A stretch of DNA of 64,000 bases from Antedon bifida. Lineage: Eukaryota > Echinodermata > Crinoidea > Comatulida > Antedonidae. Shown here one piece after another: positions 50,363-62,875 of the stretch. Within the stretch, counting starts at the first letter, position 1. Each line of letters starts with the position of its first letter. The stretch is taken from the NCBI GenBank assembly GCA_963402885.1, contig OY727093.1, positions 1,178,001 through 1,242,000 of the forward strand, written 5' to 3'. A program made the position numbers and the translations under genes. The notes beneath the pieces were generated by a model that ran no database searches, was not told the DNA's origin, and saw only the letters and a program-made list of their open reading frames with translations.

Positions 50363-51829
50363 CTCCTATGGACACTTTGTTTTGTTTTTATATTAATTTT
50401 AGCCTGACCACTAATTAGTGTTATATTTTCAGTCATATTTTATCCTCATTTGAATTAGACAGCATCTTTAACTTGATCACTTCTAACAAGTAGACTAACA
50501 AAATGGTAATGAAAATATTACAAATTCTTGGACAGATGTCTAAAGACACTAGAGAGACAAAATAATGAATTCTGAAATCAAAGCATTCCCTTGACATCAC
50601 CGCCAAGTAGCAATAAAAAGTAAATATTTTCCTACCAATAGTTTATCATTTCCATACTTATGACACCTTAGGGAAAGATGGTACTTAGTTGATGACCCAG
50701 TGCTTACAATTAAACATGTCTTATAATTCATTAAGTGATTAAACACTTTTTGATACATTTATATTCAATGAAACGTTTATACCATGAAGCAACAATTTGG
50801 ATGTTGCTCTATGGCTTTAAAAAACAGCTACAACAAATTACAAAAACATAAATTACATATTTAATCATGGATATAACTTTGATGGACAGAACTGGGCGGA
50901 AAATACCTACCATTTAAATCTTCCACCAAGCCTAGAGCTTATTTTAAATCTTTTATTTTTAATTTAGCACCCAATTCTGTGCACATGAAATCACTGTTTT
51001 ACGTTTATCCACCCCTTAGCTTTTCGACAACCATTTTTATATCAGACATCCCTATTTATACTATATTTTATTGAAATTGTATATTATAAATAATATTTTG
51101 ATTATAACTAATAATAATTAAATGTAGTTATTATATTTTTTTGGTTGTTACTCACAAAAATAAGATTAATAAAGTATGGATAAATGTTGTGAAGTCAAAC
51201 ATCGTTAAAAATGCTTTGAAATATGATTTCTGTAAACAGTCTTCCAATTCATGCATTATATTAAGCCTATGATGTAATTAGTCTTAAAACTCAATTGGCA
51301 GATGTTAATGAATTACTTGATTCAAGTCTGGATCTCAATATCAATTTCACTCAAAAAGCTAAATTCTCACACCTTATTTGCATACACACTGAAGCAGCAT
51401 GTCTTAAACAAATAATCATTGTTGTGAAATATGTTAAAATATTCAAGAAATTAATTAATTTATCATTAATTAAAGTATGGTATTCACTACTACCAGTAGC
51501 ACCATTTTCAATCTAGTGACATACTGCAAATGTGGTATATGACATTTTTCTATTATTAGCATTTATTAACATTTTAAACACTAAATTGTTATTTTTGAAA
51601 TAAAAAATTGCAAAATACTATAGCTTTAGATCTGATATTTTAATAACAGCGATTTTAAATTTGAACTTTAAGTTTGTTGTGTTTCAAAACAATCATATAT
51701 TTTGTTATTTTTATTCTATATTGTCATTCAATGTTTTTTTATCCTTCTAAAAAGGATAATCAAAACAGTACTTTGTATAACGTTGAAATCACAAACAAAA
51801 AGAATATAAACACAATTGCTACAACTAGT

Positions 51830-51928
51830 GCATTCTGTACTATACCAAGTAATATATCTATATGCACCTTTAAGCTCACAGTACGACTGTATTCTGTACT
51901 ATACCAAGTAATATATCTATCTATAAGC
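51830..51928. repeat. Local duplication inside an A+T-rich open frame
   Basis: attctgtactataccaagta followed by atatatctat is present at 51833 and again at 51891, about 58 bp apart, each followed by an (a)agctc word. The duplication explains why the 149-codon frame stays open. Confidence 0.75.
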
Positions 51929-53549
51929 TCCCAGTTTGATACAGTATTACTGTATATAATAAGAATATCAGATATAATTTACGTTAATTTGCTATGTTTT
52001 ATCACATGTAATTTTCATGTCGGATTGTTGTTATGCTTATTATGTACTGTATGTTTTTCTGTCAAGTGGGGTAATATTTCGTATGACTTTCCTGCTAGCA
52101 ATGCTGTTACTGTACACTTATAAATAGTAATTAAATGTATTTTTTTATTATTAATTATTTAATATCTCAACAATTTTGGAAAAAATGTTTTAATAGACAT
52201 CCTGAAGTAGTATCTATAATCTTTAATAACATGGCAACCTATAGCCTCACGGTTTCTAACAATTTCTGGATTAAGTGCAAATTAATCTTTGAAAGTTTTT
52301 TATGAGTTTGACATTTTTAGAATGTGTCTCGTAGACGTAACATAAAAAAAAATCAACAATATAAAAACATTGATTTTAACACATCGTGATATTTTGACAT
52401 TGTGAAAAGCGTGTCATGTTGGAGATAATTGGCGAGTGGGCCGATAAACAGAGGAAAACTTCAATATTCTGTTTAATGTCATCACAAGGCTACACATGAC
52501 AAATCAGTTTTTGTTGTATCTCTCAGTTGTAAAACTAACTGTCCACTATGATACAAAGATGTTAAAGTGTTACGTCTAATATATGTACTGTCCCTAGGGA
52601 TATAATTTAATTATAATGTATATATATAATAGCAGCTGTATATTGTAATTATATAATTATAATCAAAACTAGCTATTTATATAATTGTTAAGGTACATAT
52701 ATTTGAGGGTTCAATAATAAGTTTTAATTCTATAAATAGAATCATAACGAGTTGTCTAAATGTGTTCAATGTTTTATATTATCATTATATTTATATCTGT
52801 TTTTATTTTAATTGATTATAATTAGACAGTGGTCCCTAAACCAGTCTTTATAAATAATGGACCACTCACTTCTGGTATAGATATCTAGTGCACAAATTCA
52901 TGTTTACTAGCACTACTTATATTGGGAATAGTTAAGTATTGTACTTTTTGTTATTTACCGGTTGTACTCCCTTTCAGCACATGGTTGACATAGGTAATAA
53001 AATGGAAAAATACTCATTTAAAAACTACTATAAATTAAAAGTATATCTTTCATCTTCTGTGAAATTTAACATAGGCCTATATACCGTTCAACTGTTACAT
53101 TTGCCTATACATTCTAAAGCAATATAAAACAGTTTTTTAAATTACTGGAATTTTTCAAATAAATTCATTCACGTAGAGGAGTACAGCAACACAATTCTTA
53201 TTTAAAAGAAATACATGATATAATGTGGCATGTCGCCAATCTAATCTTTCAAAATTATAGTAATTAACAGAATATTTAGATTGCCTATTCTAGTTTTGTA
53301 TGGAACCTCTTACTATGCTAGCGAGTTCTTTGCATATTTCTCTGTACTTATTATCCATCAATTTTGATGAATCGTGAGTATCAACTTACGAGATTCATTA
53401 TGTTTAGAAAAACATCACAGTAGGAAAATGATATTAGAATTAAGATGAATGATTTAATACCATGTAATAGCAATGTGTAAGCAGATATATTAGCTAGAAA
53501 ATATCAAATTGTAAAAATTTTATTCTTTAACAAATTGTTATTTCAGTTC

Positions 53550-53900
53550 AAATTTATGCCCAGATCTACTGCTTGAATTTGCAGAATTCACTTCAAATTA
53601 TTATTTTATGGTTTTATACTTAAATAGTCAATTCAATTCAACTTTATTTAACCATGAAGGCCCAAGTCTACTGCTTGAAATTGCAGACTTACTTCAAATG
53701 ATTATTTTAGGGTTTTATACTTACAATACATAGTCACTTCAATTCAACTTTATATAACCATGGAGGCCCAGGTCTACTGCTTGAAATTGCAGAATTCACT
53801 TTAAATTATTATTTTAGGTTTTTTTTAATATTAATAAATATAGCCACTTCAATTCAACTTTATATAACCATGGTCTACTGTTTGGAATTGCAGACAGAAA
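53550..53900. repeat. ~105-bp tandem repeat, about 3.3 copies
   Basis: ctactgcttga(a/t)attgcag, aattcactt.aaattattat, tttaggttttatactt, then ttcaattcaactttat and aaccatggaggcc repeat in order three times and start a fourth. Copies differ by scattered substitutions and short indels. Confidence 0.85.
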
Positions 53901-54055
53901 TATAAAATCAGCATATAAATATACTACTGTAAAACCTGTTTATGAATTTATGAATATTGTCAAATAGAATGCATAATTACATAGTACTAGCACACAATAG
54001 ATGAATGAATTGTGATGCATTTATCAACGTGTCCAGAAGCATCATCAACACTCAC

Positions 54056-54094
54056 TCTGACAATTGAGTTCAGAGTGAATTCATCCACAGGCAT
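54056..54094 (-). CDS. Alternative candidate first coding exon of NAV (13 codons)
   Basis: Minus-strand ATG at 54094 is followed by 13 codons (MPVDEFTLNSIVR) ending in phase 0 at AGA|GTGAGT (GT at 54054-54055). It is therefore frame-compatible with the CH exon at 35881. An in-frame TGA lies a short way upstream. The donor is slightly weaker than the one at 59652 because the last exon base is A. The peptide has no recognisable family similarity, which is expected for the variable NAV leader. It may be a true alternative start, or chance. Confidence 0.18.
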
Positions 54095-55005
54095 TAAGGT
54101 CCAATGGTTCTTCGATCTTCTATTATTAGCCTCTCAATCATTGTCATCAACTCTCAACAACATGCATTACTCACATCAGTCTTGCTATGTAATTACTTAA
54201 AGTTTTCGATACTTAAATTTTGAATAATCAATCCCATGTTTTTATCTCCATGATCTGAATATATTAAATTAGTTTTTCTTTTTTAATATAAAAACAACCA
54301 TACACTCAATAAGACATTCGTTCCACGAAAAAAAACCAATATAGCTTTAAAATGGAAATACATTATTATTTTTAATATACATTTACATTTTTAAAAAAAG
54401 GACACCACTTGACTATAACTAATATTCTGGTTTTCCACAAAGTTTAGTTTTCTTTATGCTATATTCATACATATGAAATGTTAGTGTACACAATTTTAAT
54501 AAAATTATACTGTTCATTGTGGTAGAGGGATGCTCTAGGAACATATACATTTCATATCAAAACCCTTCCTCTGAAGAGCATGGGCTATTGTCGGTTTATC
54601 CAAGTAAGCTAGGCATGAAATAGACATGAAGATTTAAAAGTTGTCCTCTTCTAAAAAAATAGAGCTGCATATTTTGCTTATAATTTTTTGAAAATTATAA
54701 AAAAGAAACATTGTTCTAATTAAATGAAATATGCAAATACTCATTAATATAAACAATTCATTTTTCAAACTCAACATTTTTACAAATTAAGTTTATTCTA
54801 ATTCACAAATAAATCAAATATACGTTAACAGTATTATAAAGTATAATTTACTTAAATCCAGCAGTGAATCATTTTACACATTACGCCATGTATCCGTAAT
54901 TGTCTGTGAATCCCATAATACCTATTTATTTGTGTGAAATAAATCATCACATGACAATCTGTCAAACAATGATAATCATTGAACAGTGCAGTACATCTCT
55001 AGAGT

Positions 55006-55100
55006 ATAAGATATTACATAGGTGAGTTAGGTAGCTTACTCAAAAACATGATATAAGATATTACATAGTTGAGTTAGGTAGCTTACTTTAAAAAACATGA
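55006..55100. repeat. 47-bp tandem duplication
   Basis: ataagatattacatag followed by (g/t)tgagttaggtagcttact and aaaaacatgat occurs twice, starting at 55006 and 55053. Confidence 0.85.
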
Positions 55101-56814
55101 TCACATAATTATTTTAGGGAGAGTGAGCAACCTTTGTTGTAGGGTAGAACCTTAACTATTTTCTCACTTCTTTCCAGAGAAAGGAGACTGATTCTTTCCA
55201 AAGAAGACTGCTTCTTTCAAGGAAAGAGTGGATGTACAGTGGCATAATATTTAGCATTTTTCATTTGGCTCTTACTAAAGGATTTTTTTTTTTTCAAAAT
55301 AAATACATACATAAATTTAAATATTCTGCTTAATACAAACAGCATTTATTCTTGATTTACAAGCAATAAAATACAAAAACAAAGACCCACTTTCATCCTC
55401 TCCATCTGCTCTCTGTATGACTCAGCTCAAACCCCTGGGGCAAAATTTGAGGGGAAGAATATCCTCTGTGTACCCTCAGATAATCCTTGACGATATTCCT
55501 GAAGGAATATCAAAATCATAAATTATCTGTAATGTGACAAGGAACGGAAAAACTGAGAAATGTTTCCGTTCAATGAAAATATCGGATAAGGGTTTTTTCG
55601 CAAAGGGACAATTTTTAAAAAAATGTAACATTAAAATTTATGTTGTTTTTTTTCAATATTTAGTGTGAATTCTTTTTTGTTTTGTGCACTGTTTAGTGCA
55701 TGTTGTACAATGTTGTAATAACATCATCATTCTTTGTAGCTACTGTATATTGTGGATATTCTTAATAATTAAAATGAAGTACTTTCACATTTTTATTTTT
55801 TTAAGCTTTTTAAGAATAATGTGGACATTAATCAAATATTGTTTGTTTCAACGACCCAAGGTAACATGATGACAAGGATATGAAAACATCAACAAAGTAC
55901 TTGAGAATAGTGGTTATGAAATAGTGCTATGTAAACAATATTTAATATCTTGATGCTACCATAACAAATCAAGGACAGAATTAAATGTATGAAGTAACAA
56001 CCAGCAGTATATGAACTGTCCAGGAATTAAATCAATGCTAGATTAATAATCATAATGAAATTTCTAACTAAAAGATCTACCAAATTAAATTTCAAATTTT
56101 CTGGTTAGAAAAATTATCAAATAATAATAATGTGAATAAATTACCCTCCAAATAAGAAAAATTTAAAATATCTGGTTAAATAGCGTTCTCAAATAATTGG
56201 GAATGTTGAGATGCCATTTTAAAGTTATCGCTGTGCAACTTTTAGTTGAATAACCGTTATCTAAGTGACCACTCTTAAAAGTTTGAAGTGAGCATGTTGT
56301 ATTTTGGGTAATCTTGCCATTTTTTTGTCAATGACCACGCCTCCCACCCCCTCCCCACACTCTAGTCCCTTTTCAAATAAAAGGTTATTCTCGTGCCAAC
56401 ATTTGTTGACTAAGACAAATCTTCTAACTCATTTAATTAAATTATTCTTTTTCAAAATTCCACCACATCTAAATCCCCGCCATATGAGTTAACATCAACA
56501 GAGTGATTCATACTTCACGATTGATTCTTTAAGTAAACGAGATCATCAACGCACAATGTACATACACCAGACAGATGGCTAAGGTAATGCACCAGTGTTT
56601 ATTTTAGTACATCACTAAGATAGTACAAAATGTTGTTAGTCACAACAGTCGTATATTAATTCTTATTAATAATGATCTTACAAAATATTTTTTTTTGTCT
56701 GAAATATTGTTTGGACAATGAGAAGCAGTAGAGTCATGGTTAGAAAATGTGATAAAAAAAATTGTTTTCTAAATCATTATAATCTCAATATTTTCTTAAA
56801 TGTGCAGTAGAATC

Positions 56815-56935
56815 TCACTCTATCAAGAGGATACCTTTGGGACCCAATAAAGTGTCCTTACAAGGATGTCCTTTTAATAGGAGGTGTCTTCTTAATAGGA
56901 GTATCCCCTTTTTAAGGGTTGGCCGTAGTTTTCAA
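56815..56935. repeat. GGGGACA dispersed repeat fragment 4
   Basis: gaggatacctttgggaccca, then ataaagtgtccttacaagga, ttaataggaggtgtcttctt and agggttggccgtagtt. This is the longest copy, with the ttaatagga(g)gtgtc unit repeated. Confidence 0.55.
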
Positions 56936-57898
56936 ACACAATTTACATAACAAGTAAAAGTCAAACTTCTTATTCATTTTTCATTGGAAAAAGCTTAATG
57001 CTTGTAATTTACTATGTAAAAATTATTAAAAATATTATAATTAATTAAATGTTGTAATTAATTAGTGTTGCCCGAAAACTCTGCTGATTTACTTTATCGT
57101 TTTACTTTATCGTTTCGATTTAGCTTTTTGCTTATCTCCATTGAGACCCAGCCACTCATACCCACAAAATTCCCTTTATTCAGTAATTTGCCTTTGGATT
57201 GATAATTAATTATTACAGATATATAAAAACATATCAAAACCTACAAACAATAATGATTAAAATTTAGATTAAAATGTTTAATGCCAGATGTCATAGAAGA
57301 GCAAAAGGAATGATTGGTAAGAACAATATATTAATATAAATAGTTTGTTGTAAAAAAAAATATTCAAGGAAAATATCAATCATCTTTATTCTTTAGAAAC
57401 AGTTGTTCAATAAATAAAATATTAATAAAAATGAACTTATTATAATAATAAGTTAATTTGATTTGATATACACTCTATTTATAAATCATTATCACAGTCT
57501 AAATCTTGAGTACGCAAACATTATGTTAACCTCTTCAAACTTAATTTACAGTCAACACATTACATTACTTATTTACTGTCATGTGTATTCATACCGTGAC
57601 ATAAGTTCATTTTATGTCATCTCTATATCAACTGATATGTCCGCAAAATTACTCAAATGGTCTTTTTCTTGTGTACATATCAAGGACTTTCAAAATCAAA
57701 GCCAAGTTTATTAGTTTTAATAATATTATTTTAAGTTGAACAATCATTTTATCTTAATTTAATTCATTCTGAATTGAGTTAACTGATTGTATTTATCTTC
57801 TAATTCCATTGTCACGCAAGTGATCTTTATTGATGAATGAATAAGTAATATTGCGGGATCCAAAATGGAAAAAATATAGCAAATGTAGCAAATATACA

Positions 57899-58064
57899 TT
57901 AAAGATCTGTCTACAATATCAAACTAGCTTGACAAAAAAAGTGTGATATGCCCAAATATGATAGTGATATGCCCAAATATGGTAGTGATATGACATCATA
58001 TGTCTATATATGGGCACATCACATTTGTTTGTCAAACTAGTCTGATAGTGTAGACAGAGCTTTA
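57899..58064. mobile_element. MITE family copy 4
   Basis: Left end ttaaagatctgtctacaatat, right end tctgatagtgtagacagagcttta. Core gtgatatgcccaaatatg is repeated, followed by tatatatgggcacatcac, in the same orientation as copy 1. Length matches copies 1 and 3 at about 165 bp. Confidence 0.75.
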
Positions 58065-59652
58065 GAGATGAAGATTTGAGTAGGCCTATAACCTAGCCAC
58101 TACACAAAATCTTTGTTCTTCAGAAATTAGAGGGAGATTTAAAGAAAGAAAGATGACCTATTAGTTTTCAACTTCTTGTTTCCTCCTTTTCCTGTACTTG
58201 TTGACAAGAAAATATGTACTTTATTATGTTATGTAATATCTACTGTTGTTGAGGGTAGTATGCCTAAAGAAAGGGACAGTGAATGTTACTATAAATTCCT
58301 CATTTTTCAGAAAATCCACATGATACACGCCAAACTCAAAGAAGAAATGTGAAACATATATTTTAGTCATAAGTAGACAATTAAGAAATGTCTTGTTGAA
58401 CTTCTGCCATAAACTTTCATGAGTTGTCTTTTTTCTGAGAACCCAATTTTTTTTCAGAGGTTAATCAATGTTCAAGAAAAGGAATCATGAGTTACCTCAT
58501 TTCTTGGCACTTGTTTTCTGGGAACTAATTTTTTTTGCAAAAATTGAATAAATGAATTTGTAAGAAAAGGAAACTATCAAAGATCCTAATCTTGATAGTA
58601 AAAAATCAAAAAACATTTTTTACTATAAACATTTTTTACTATAACTCAATAAAAAGACAGAATTTGTTATTTTTATTTTATTGTTTGAAAACTATAAATT
58701 CTGATGAAGATGTTTGAAGGATAATAGATAACTTAAGATGGATAAACAAAAAGAGGGATTAAAAAAAGGTTGCCCGATTGATTAAATGCCAAGAGGGTTT
58801 ATCAGTCTGCTAAGATTATCATCCTACGCATATCAAATCAAACTAGACATTATTATTATTAACATAATTAAAAAGTTTATAATAAGAATGAGGACTGTTT
58901 ACCGCAAATGAGACAAACCTAGTTTTACTTTCTAACGTGGACTGTCTTTCGTATTTAATTATTTTGAAGAGTTATACAAAATGAATGACGTGTCTAGTAC
59001 CCAATTTAGCTGTCAACCTCTACGTGCATTATTACTACAACATTCAAAATGACATCACAATAATGTTACTGAGTCATTGGGAAAATTGCCATTGTTAAAA
59101 AAAGGATTCTTTTTAAATAAAAGGTTATTGTAATAGATTTTAATTGTATTGTTTTAATACCTGAATAAATATTTACCTAATAAAAAAAATATAACATTTT
59201 TATCATTTATTTAATTAGCTTCTTCTTCTTCTAGACACAAGGCCTAACAAATAATGTATATGACCCCAAATATAATCCCATGCTCCTCATGTATAATCCC
59301 ACCCTAAATATCCTGATGCCGTGGGATTATACTCCGTCATATATGGCATAAGTATTTTACACTAATGTGAATATCTAAAAAATTTTAATTTTTTTTTAAT
59401 ACAATATATTATATAAATGCTTATTGAAAAGAGTATACAAATTACACATAACAAATTATTTAAATGATAAAAAGAACATGAATATTAAATATCAAAATAT
59501 GTTTTATAAATAAAAGTCATTCTAGCATCATAGTGAGATACAAACATCAACATGAAAAAACCTTCCAGAATTCAATCAATACAAATAACAAAAGCACTCA
59601 AGAGGAATATCCAGTCAATAAATAGCAGACGATGCTATCCCATGGATCTTAC

Positions 59653-59703
59653 CTTCTTTATTTTCTGGTTATTCTTTTCCCATTTCCATAACATCACAGC
59701 CAT
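59653..59703 (-). CDS. NAV: Candidate first coding exon of NAV (17 codons)
   Basis: Minus-strand ATG at 59703 opens 17 codons reading MAVMLWKWEKNNQKIKK and ends exactly in phase 0 at a strong donor (AAG|GTAAGA, GT at 59651-59652). Phase 0 is what the CH exon at 35881 needs, and the joined protein would read ...KIKK-VYSDWAN. Vertebrate NAV2/NAV3 also have Lys just before (I/V)YTDWAN, and UNC-53 has a similarly short leader, so the length is reasonable. An in-frame TAA at 59743-59745 closes the frame upstream of the ATG. Against it: a short ATG-to-donor stretch is common by chance in 28 kb of intron-like DNA, and there is a competing candidate at 54056-54094. Both could be alternative first exons. 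Transcript data are needed to decide. Confidence 0.33.
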
Positions 59704-61916
59704 AATTGTTTTAGAATTTGTTACGTATTTAAAATCCCTGTATTAATCTCCCTGCCATCCAGCAACAAAAACAACCCTTCAAATAGCTGCCATCCTTTTA
59801 ATTCTGACAGCTCGTCTATGTACATACTACAGTACATAGATTCTATAGTGATTTACTTCTACCAGGGCCTTTGGGCACAACCATTCATCAAAAGGGGTGA
59901 GTAGTAATACATGTATTAGACAACTGTGACTATCCAAGCGTAAATCAATATTACAACCTTCTAATACAATGACACTAAGTATATACTTAATTATCCAGGG
60001 ACAACTATAAATAATTTAATTATTTTACAATTAAATAAATAAAATAATAAATTAATTGGAATTAAAAATGTAAAGAATTATGATTTGTTATCCCTTGGTA
60101 AAAATGATTCATTCCACAATATTTTCAATAATTTTACTCAATGAAACAGCATTGTATTGCTTGGAATATATTCATGAATAATGAAACGGTCTTTGAAAAG
60201 AGGGTTAATTTATCTGCTACCATGGCAACATGTGCACATCATTCTAATCATTATTGCAAATAATTAGGTGATTAAAGATTGGTTGAGAAATAAAAAGAGC
60301 ACTTCTCAGTTGTCATGACTACCATGGAAACTAACATAAAGTAGGATTGAAATTACATGATATGAAGGTTATGAATTATGCAAATGACCAACATCTGCTA
60401 ATATATAATTACGTAAAAATCATATTTTGTAACTAAACATGAAATATATGTCAATAATGCTATATCTATATTAACTCCATGCATTTGTTTATATTACTAC
60501 AGAACGCATACATCGTTTCTCCTTGTGACTTTTTGGATAAAAAAATTCTGCATTCTTACATTTATTATTATGGAAAAACACTGAATATTGACAATTACAT
60601 TCATTTTATTATTTTAACTCTTCAAAATCAACTTATATTTTGTTAATTTCGTACATATCTAACACAGCAAAGTAACTCGTCAAACAGCATTTGTTTAAAT
60701 CCTAAAACAATTATTTCCAGCACTATTTTTTGTTACATTACGTTATTTAATGTTCTATTGATGTTTTAGTAATCAATAAATGGAATGAAACATATAATTA
60801 TTTTAGTGTCAATTGGAATAATCTACAATCTTTTAAAATGTATGTATTTTTTGTTATCTAATTTAGGTCACAAATTTCCATACAATTGTCCGAACTCACG
60901 ACAGGTCAACTTGGGTCACAAAAAATTAGTTTCTAATAATAAATCTATCAATGAATTGTTCAATCCAAATAAATTTTGATCTACAATTAAATGGGACACA
61001 CATGTGTGCATTTGTTGTACTGTTCAAAGCCGACTTTATTAGTGCGTGCTTAAATACCAGCTTTGTCTATAAATTAAGTGCTCCTTATATAAACTATCGC
61101 TCCAACTAAAGCCTCTCGTCAATTAGAAACTACAGTAACTTTTCTCATTTACCTACACATCTGAGCGTTGGTATTTCATCCAAAACACAACATCAAGTAC
61201 ATATTATGATATTTTATCATCTAATACTGTATGCCTTATAAATTTAATTTATTTTTTTTAAGAAAAATAAAATACGCAATTATAATTTTGTATGTAAAAT
61301 ATTTACACGGCTGCAGATCCAGAATATTTAGCTTTTTTAGTGTTTTTTTTAAAGATAATTATGGCTGGGTGGGTGGTGGTAGAGGGGGTGTCCTATTGTT
61401 AATATATTTTTAGTCTAATCAACCTCAACAAAATAACCATTATTATAAATTAATTTTTGTTTCTATAATAATGTCTATTGGGTAATAACAAATATTAATA
61501 TAATATTGATTATACTGCTGCATCCCAGGAGTACCATACTAAATCCACTTCTATGCTAAGGAATTTATGTGAGATAATTGGCATAGACATGATGGTGAGT
61601 GGACAGTAGAAATTAAAGAGCTAGCTACTAGTAACACACCAATATAACTATAGCAAGTAGCCTAGAATTTTAATTTGCACATCCTATACTTAGCATTCTT
61701 TCTAGCATCCTTATTTTTATAGCCCACTTTAGTGATATATGCAACAACGCCTACATGTAAACTTAAATAGATTATTAATTAAATTCTATTTTTTTGGAGA
61801 ATACTGAATTTTTAAATAATTGTTTTACATCAGTTTACATAAAATAAATATGTCATGACAAATCAGAAATGATACATTAAACACTTTAGGACAGAAAGTC
61901 TGCTGCAAAGTTCAAT

Positions 61917-62003
61917 TGGTCGAGCGGTTCAGGCAGGGGCGCCGTTTACCGTACTTAAAGCGCGTCTTCTCGCATAAGGACTATAAACCGTAGGTCCAGT
62001 GTA
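61917..62003 (+). pseudogene. tRNA-like (Leu/Ser-type head) sequence
   Basis: TGGTCGAGCGGTTCAGGCA closely resembles the A-box region of type II tRNAs (TGG(C/T)CGAG(T/C)GGTTAAGGC). The stretch is unusually G+C- and CpG-rich here. No clean B box (GGTTCGAATCC) follows; the best is degenerate gtaggtccagt. It is most likely a tRNA pseudogene or SINE head. Confidence 0.35.
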
Positions 62004-62347
62004 CTTCAAAATAATTGTAATGGCATGTGCTCCTCTATTGTTGAGATAATCTTCAAATTGTGCATTTTTGTTGAAGTTTTTCTCTCCTCCTACATTCTCT
62101 ATTCAACTAACATTGGCACACAAACATAAACAGCTATAGGATGTGAACTTGTAAAATTTGCACTTTAAATTGAGGTAGTTTTCAACGCGTTGTTTTCATT
62201 GTACACACAGCCTGTAGTCCATGGCAGCTGCTCTGCAACATGAATCTATTTCTATTCAAATACTGTAAAATTGCTTTAGTGTTTTATCTCACGCAACACT
62301 AAGGTACCTTTGGTATATTACACCTGGCATGGATGAACAGACCGGAT

Positions 62348-62412
62348 AGTTCAAACACGGAGTAGCTCCATGGTTCAAACATCGAGTAGCTCATTGGTTC
62401 AAACATGGGGCA
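62348..62412. repeat. 24-bp tandem repeat, about 2.5 copies
   Basis: gttcaaaca(c/t)(g/c)gagtag then ctc.atg starts at 62349, 62373 and 62397, the last partial. Confidence 0.85.
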
Positions 62413-62875
62413 TAAAGCTGAAATGAACTGGGAGTTAGTTGATATAAATATTATTATCTATACAATTTATATCTATTTTAATGTAATTTATTATCTAACA
62501 ATATAGTATTCAAGCAGAACCAATTATACAAGTAATCAATTTATCAAATAAGTCATCCAATACTATATTTATCTTCTTTTCTAATTTATAATCATGATAA
62601 ATCCTGAAACACTCTTAAAACCAAAACGAAAAAAAGTACAATTTAAAGGCTGGCATGAGCATGGGGGAATGCACTTCTTAAAGAGGTGGAACTAACGTAT
62701 TGTATTAGTAAAACAGATACCACCTCACAAGCAATCTTTTACTAAAGGATAGGCAAGAAATCAAAACTATGTGTTGTGATGTTTCTTAATGCTCTCTAGG
62801 TCTTCTGCTGCCTTGTTTTTCAAACTGTTGAAAGCATATATAGGGATATTTTATTTTATTTTTTGCATTTAAAGA

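Larger units (their letters stand above)
35882..59652 (-). other. NAV 5' intron (about 23.8 kb if the 59653 first exon is used)
   Basis: Contains the CpG-rich repeat element at 38245-39799, four copies of a ~165-bp inverted-repeat family (47985, 48432, 50196, 57899), three of the four fragments of a GGGGACACC repeat, several tandem duplications and AAAT microsatellites. Two possible small coding segments (46490-46710 and 47778-47816, minus strand) are listed separately. The remainder is plain A+T-rich sequence in which I see nothing specific. Confidence 0.55.
1..59703 (-). other. NAV: Neuron navigator (NAV/UNC-53/Sickie) gene span, 5' part only
   Basis: This is the extent of the one recognised gene, from the preferred candidate start codon to the left edge. 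Six well-supported exons join in phase (entry phases 0,1,0,1,1,1 for the exons ending at 35881, 34657, 8432, 5533, 3959 and 3082). With the candidate first exon they give 1061 complete codons plus two bases. Family knowledge: NAV proteins are cytoskeletal regulators of axon and cell migration that track microtubule plus ends. NAV2, NAV3 and UNC-53 begin with a CH domain, and a C-terminal AAA+ ATPase domain follows coiled coils. Here the CH domain and disordered middle are present, while coiled coils and ATPase are not, so several exons must lie left of base 1. Introns are about 23.8 (if the first exon is right), 1.1, 26.2, 2.8, 1.0 and 0.7 kb. Gene identity is near certain; the 5' limit is not. 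Confidence 0.9.

Noticed and set aside
51674-52123. 149-codon plus-strand frame
   Set aside because: Extremely A+T-rich, Phe/Ile/Tyr/Cys-heavy composition typical of translated intron, and it contains a local 58-bp-spaced duplication. No motif.
58495-58600. Possible NAV first exon at donor GAG|GTAACT
   Set aside because: Frame is open but has no ATG and only a poly-lysine-like A run.
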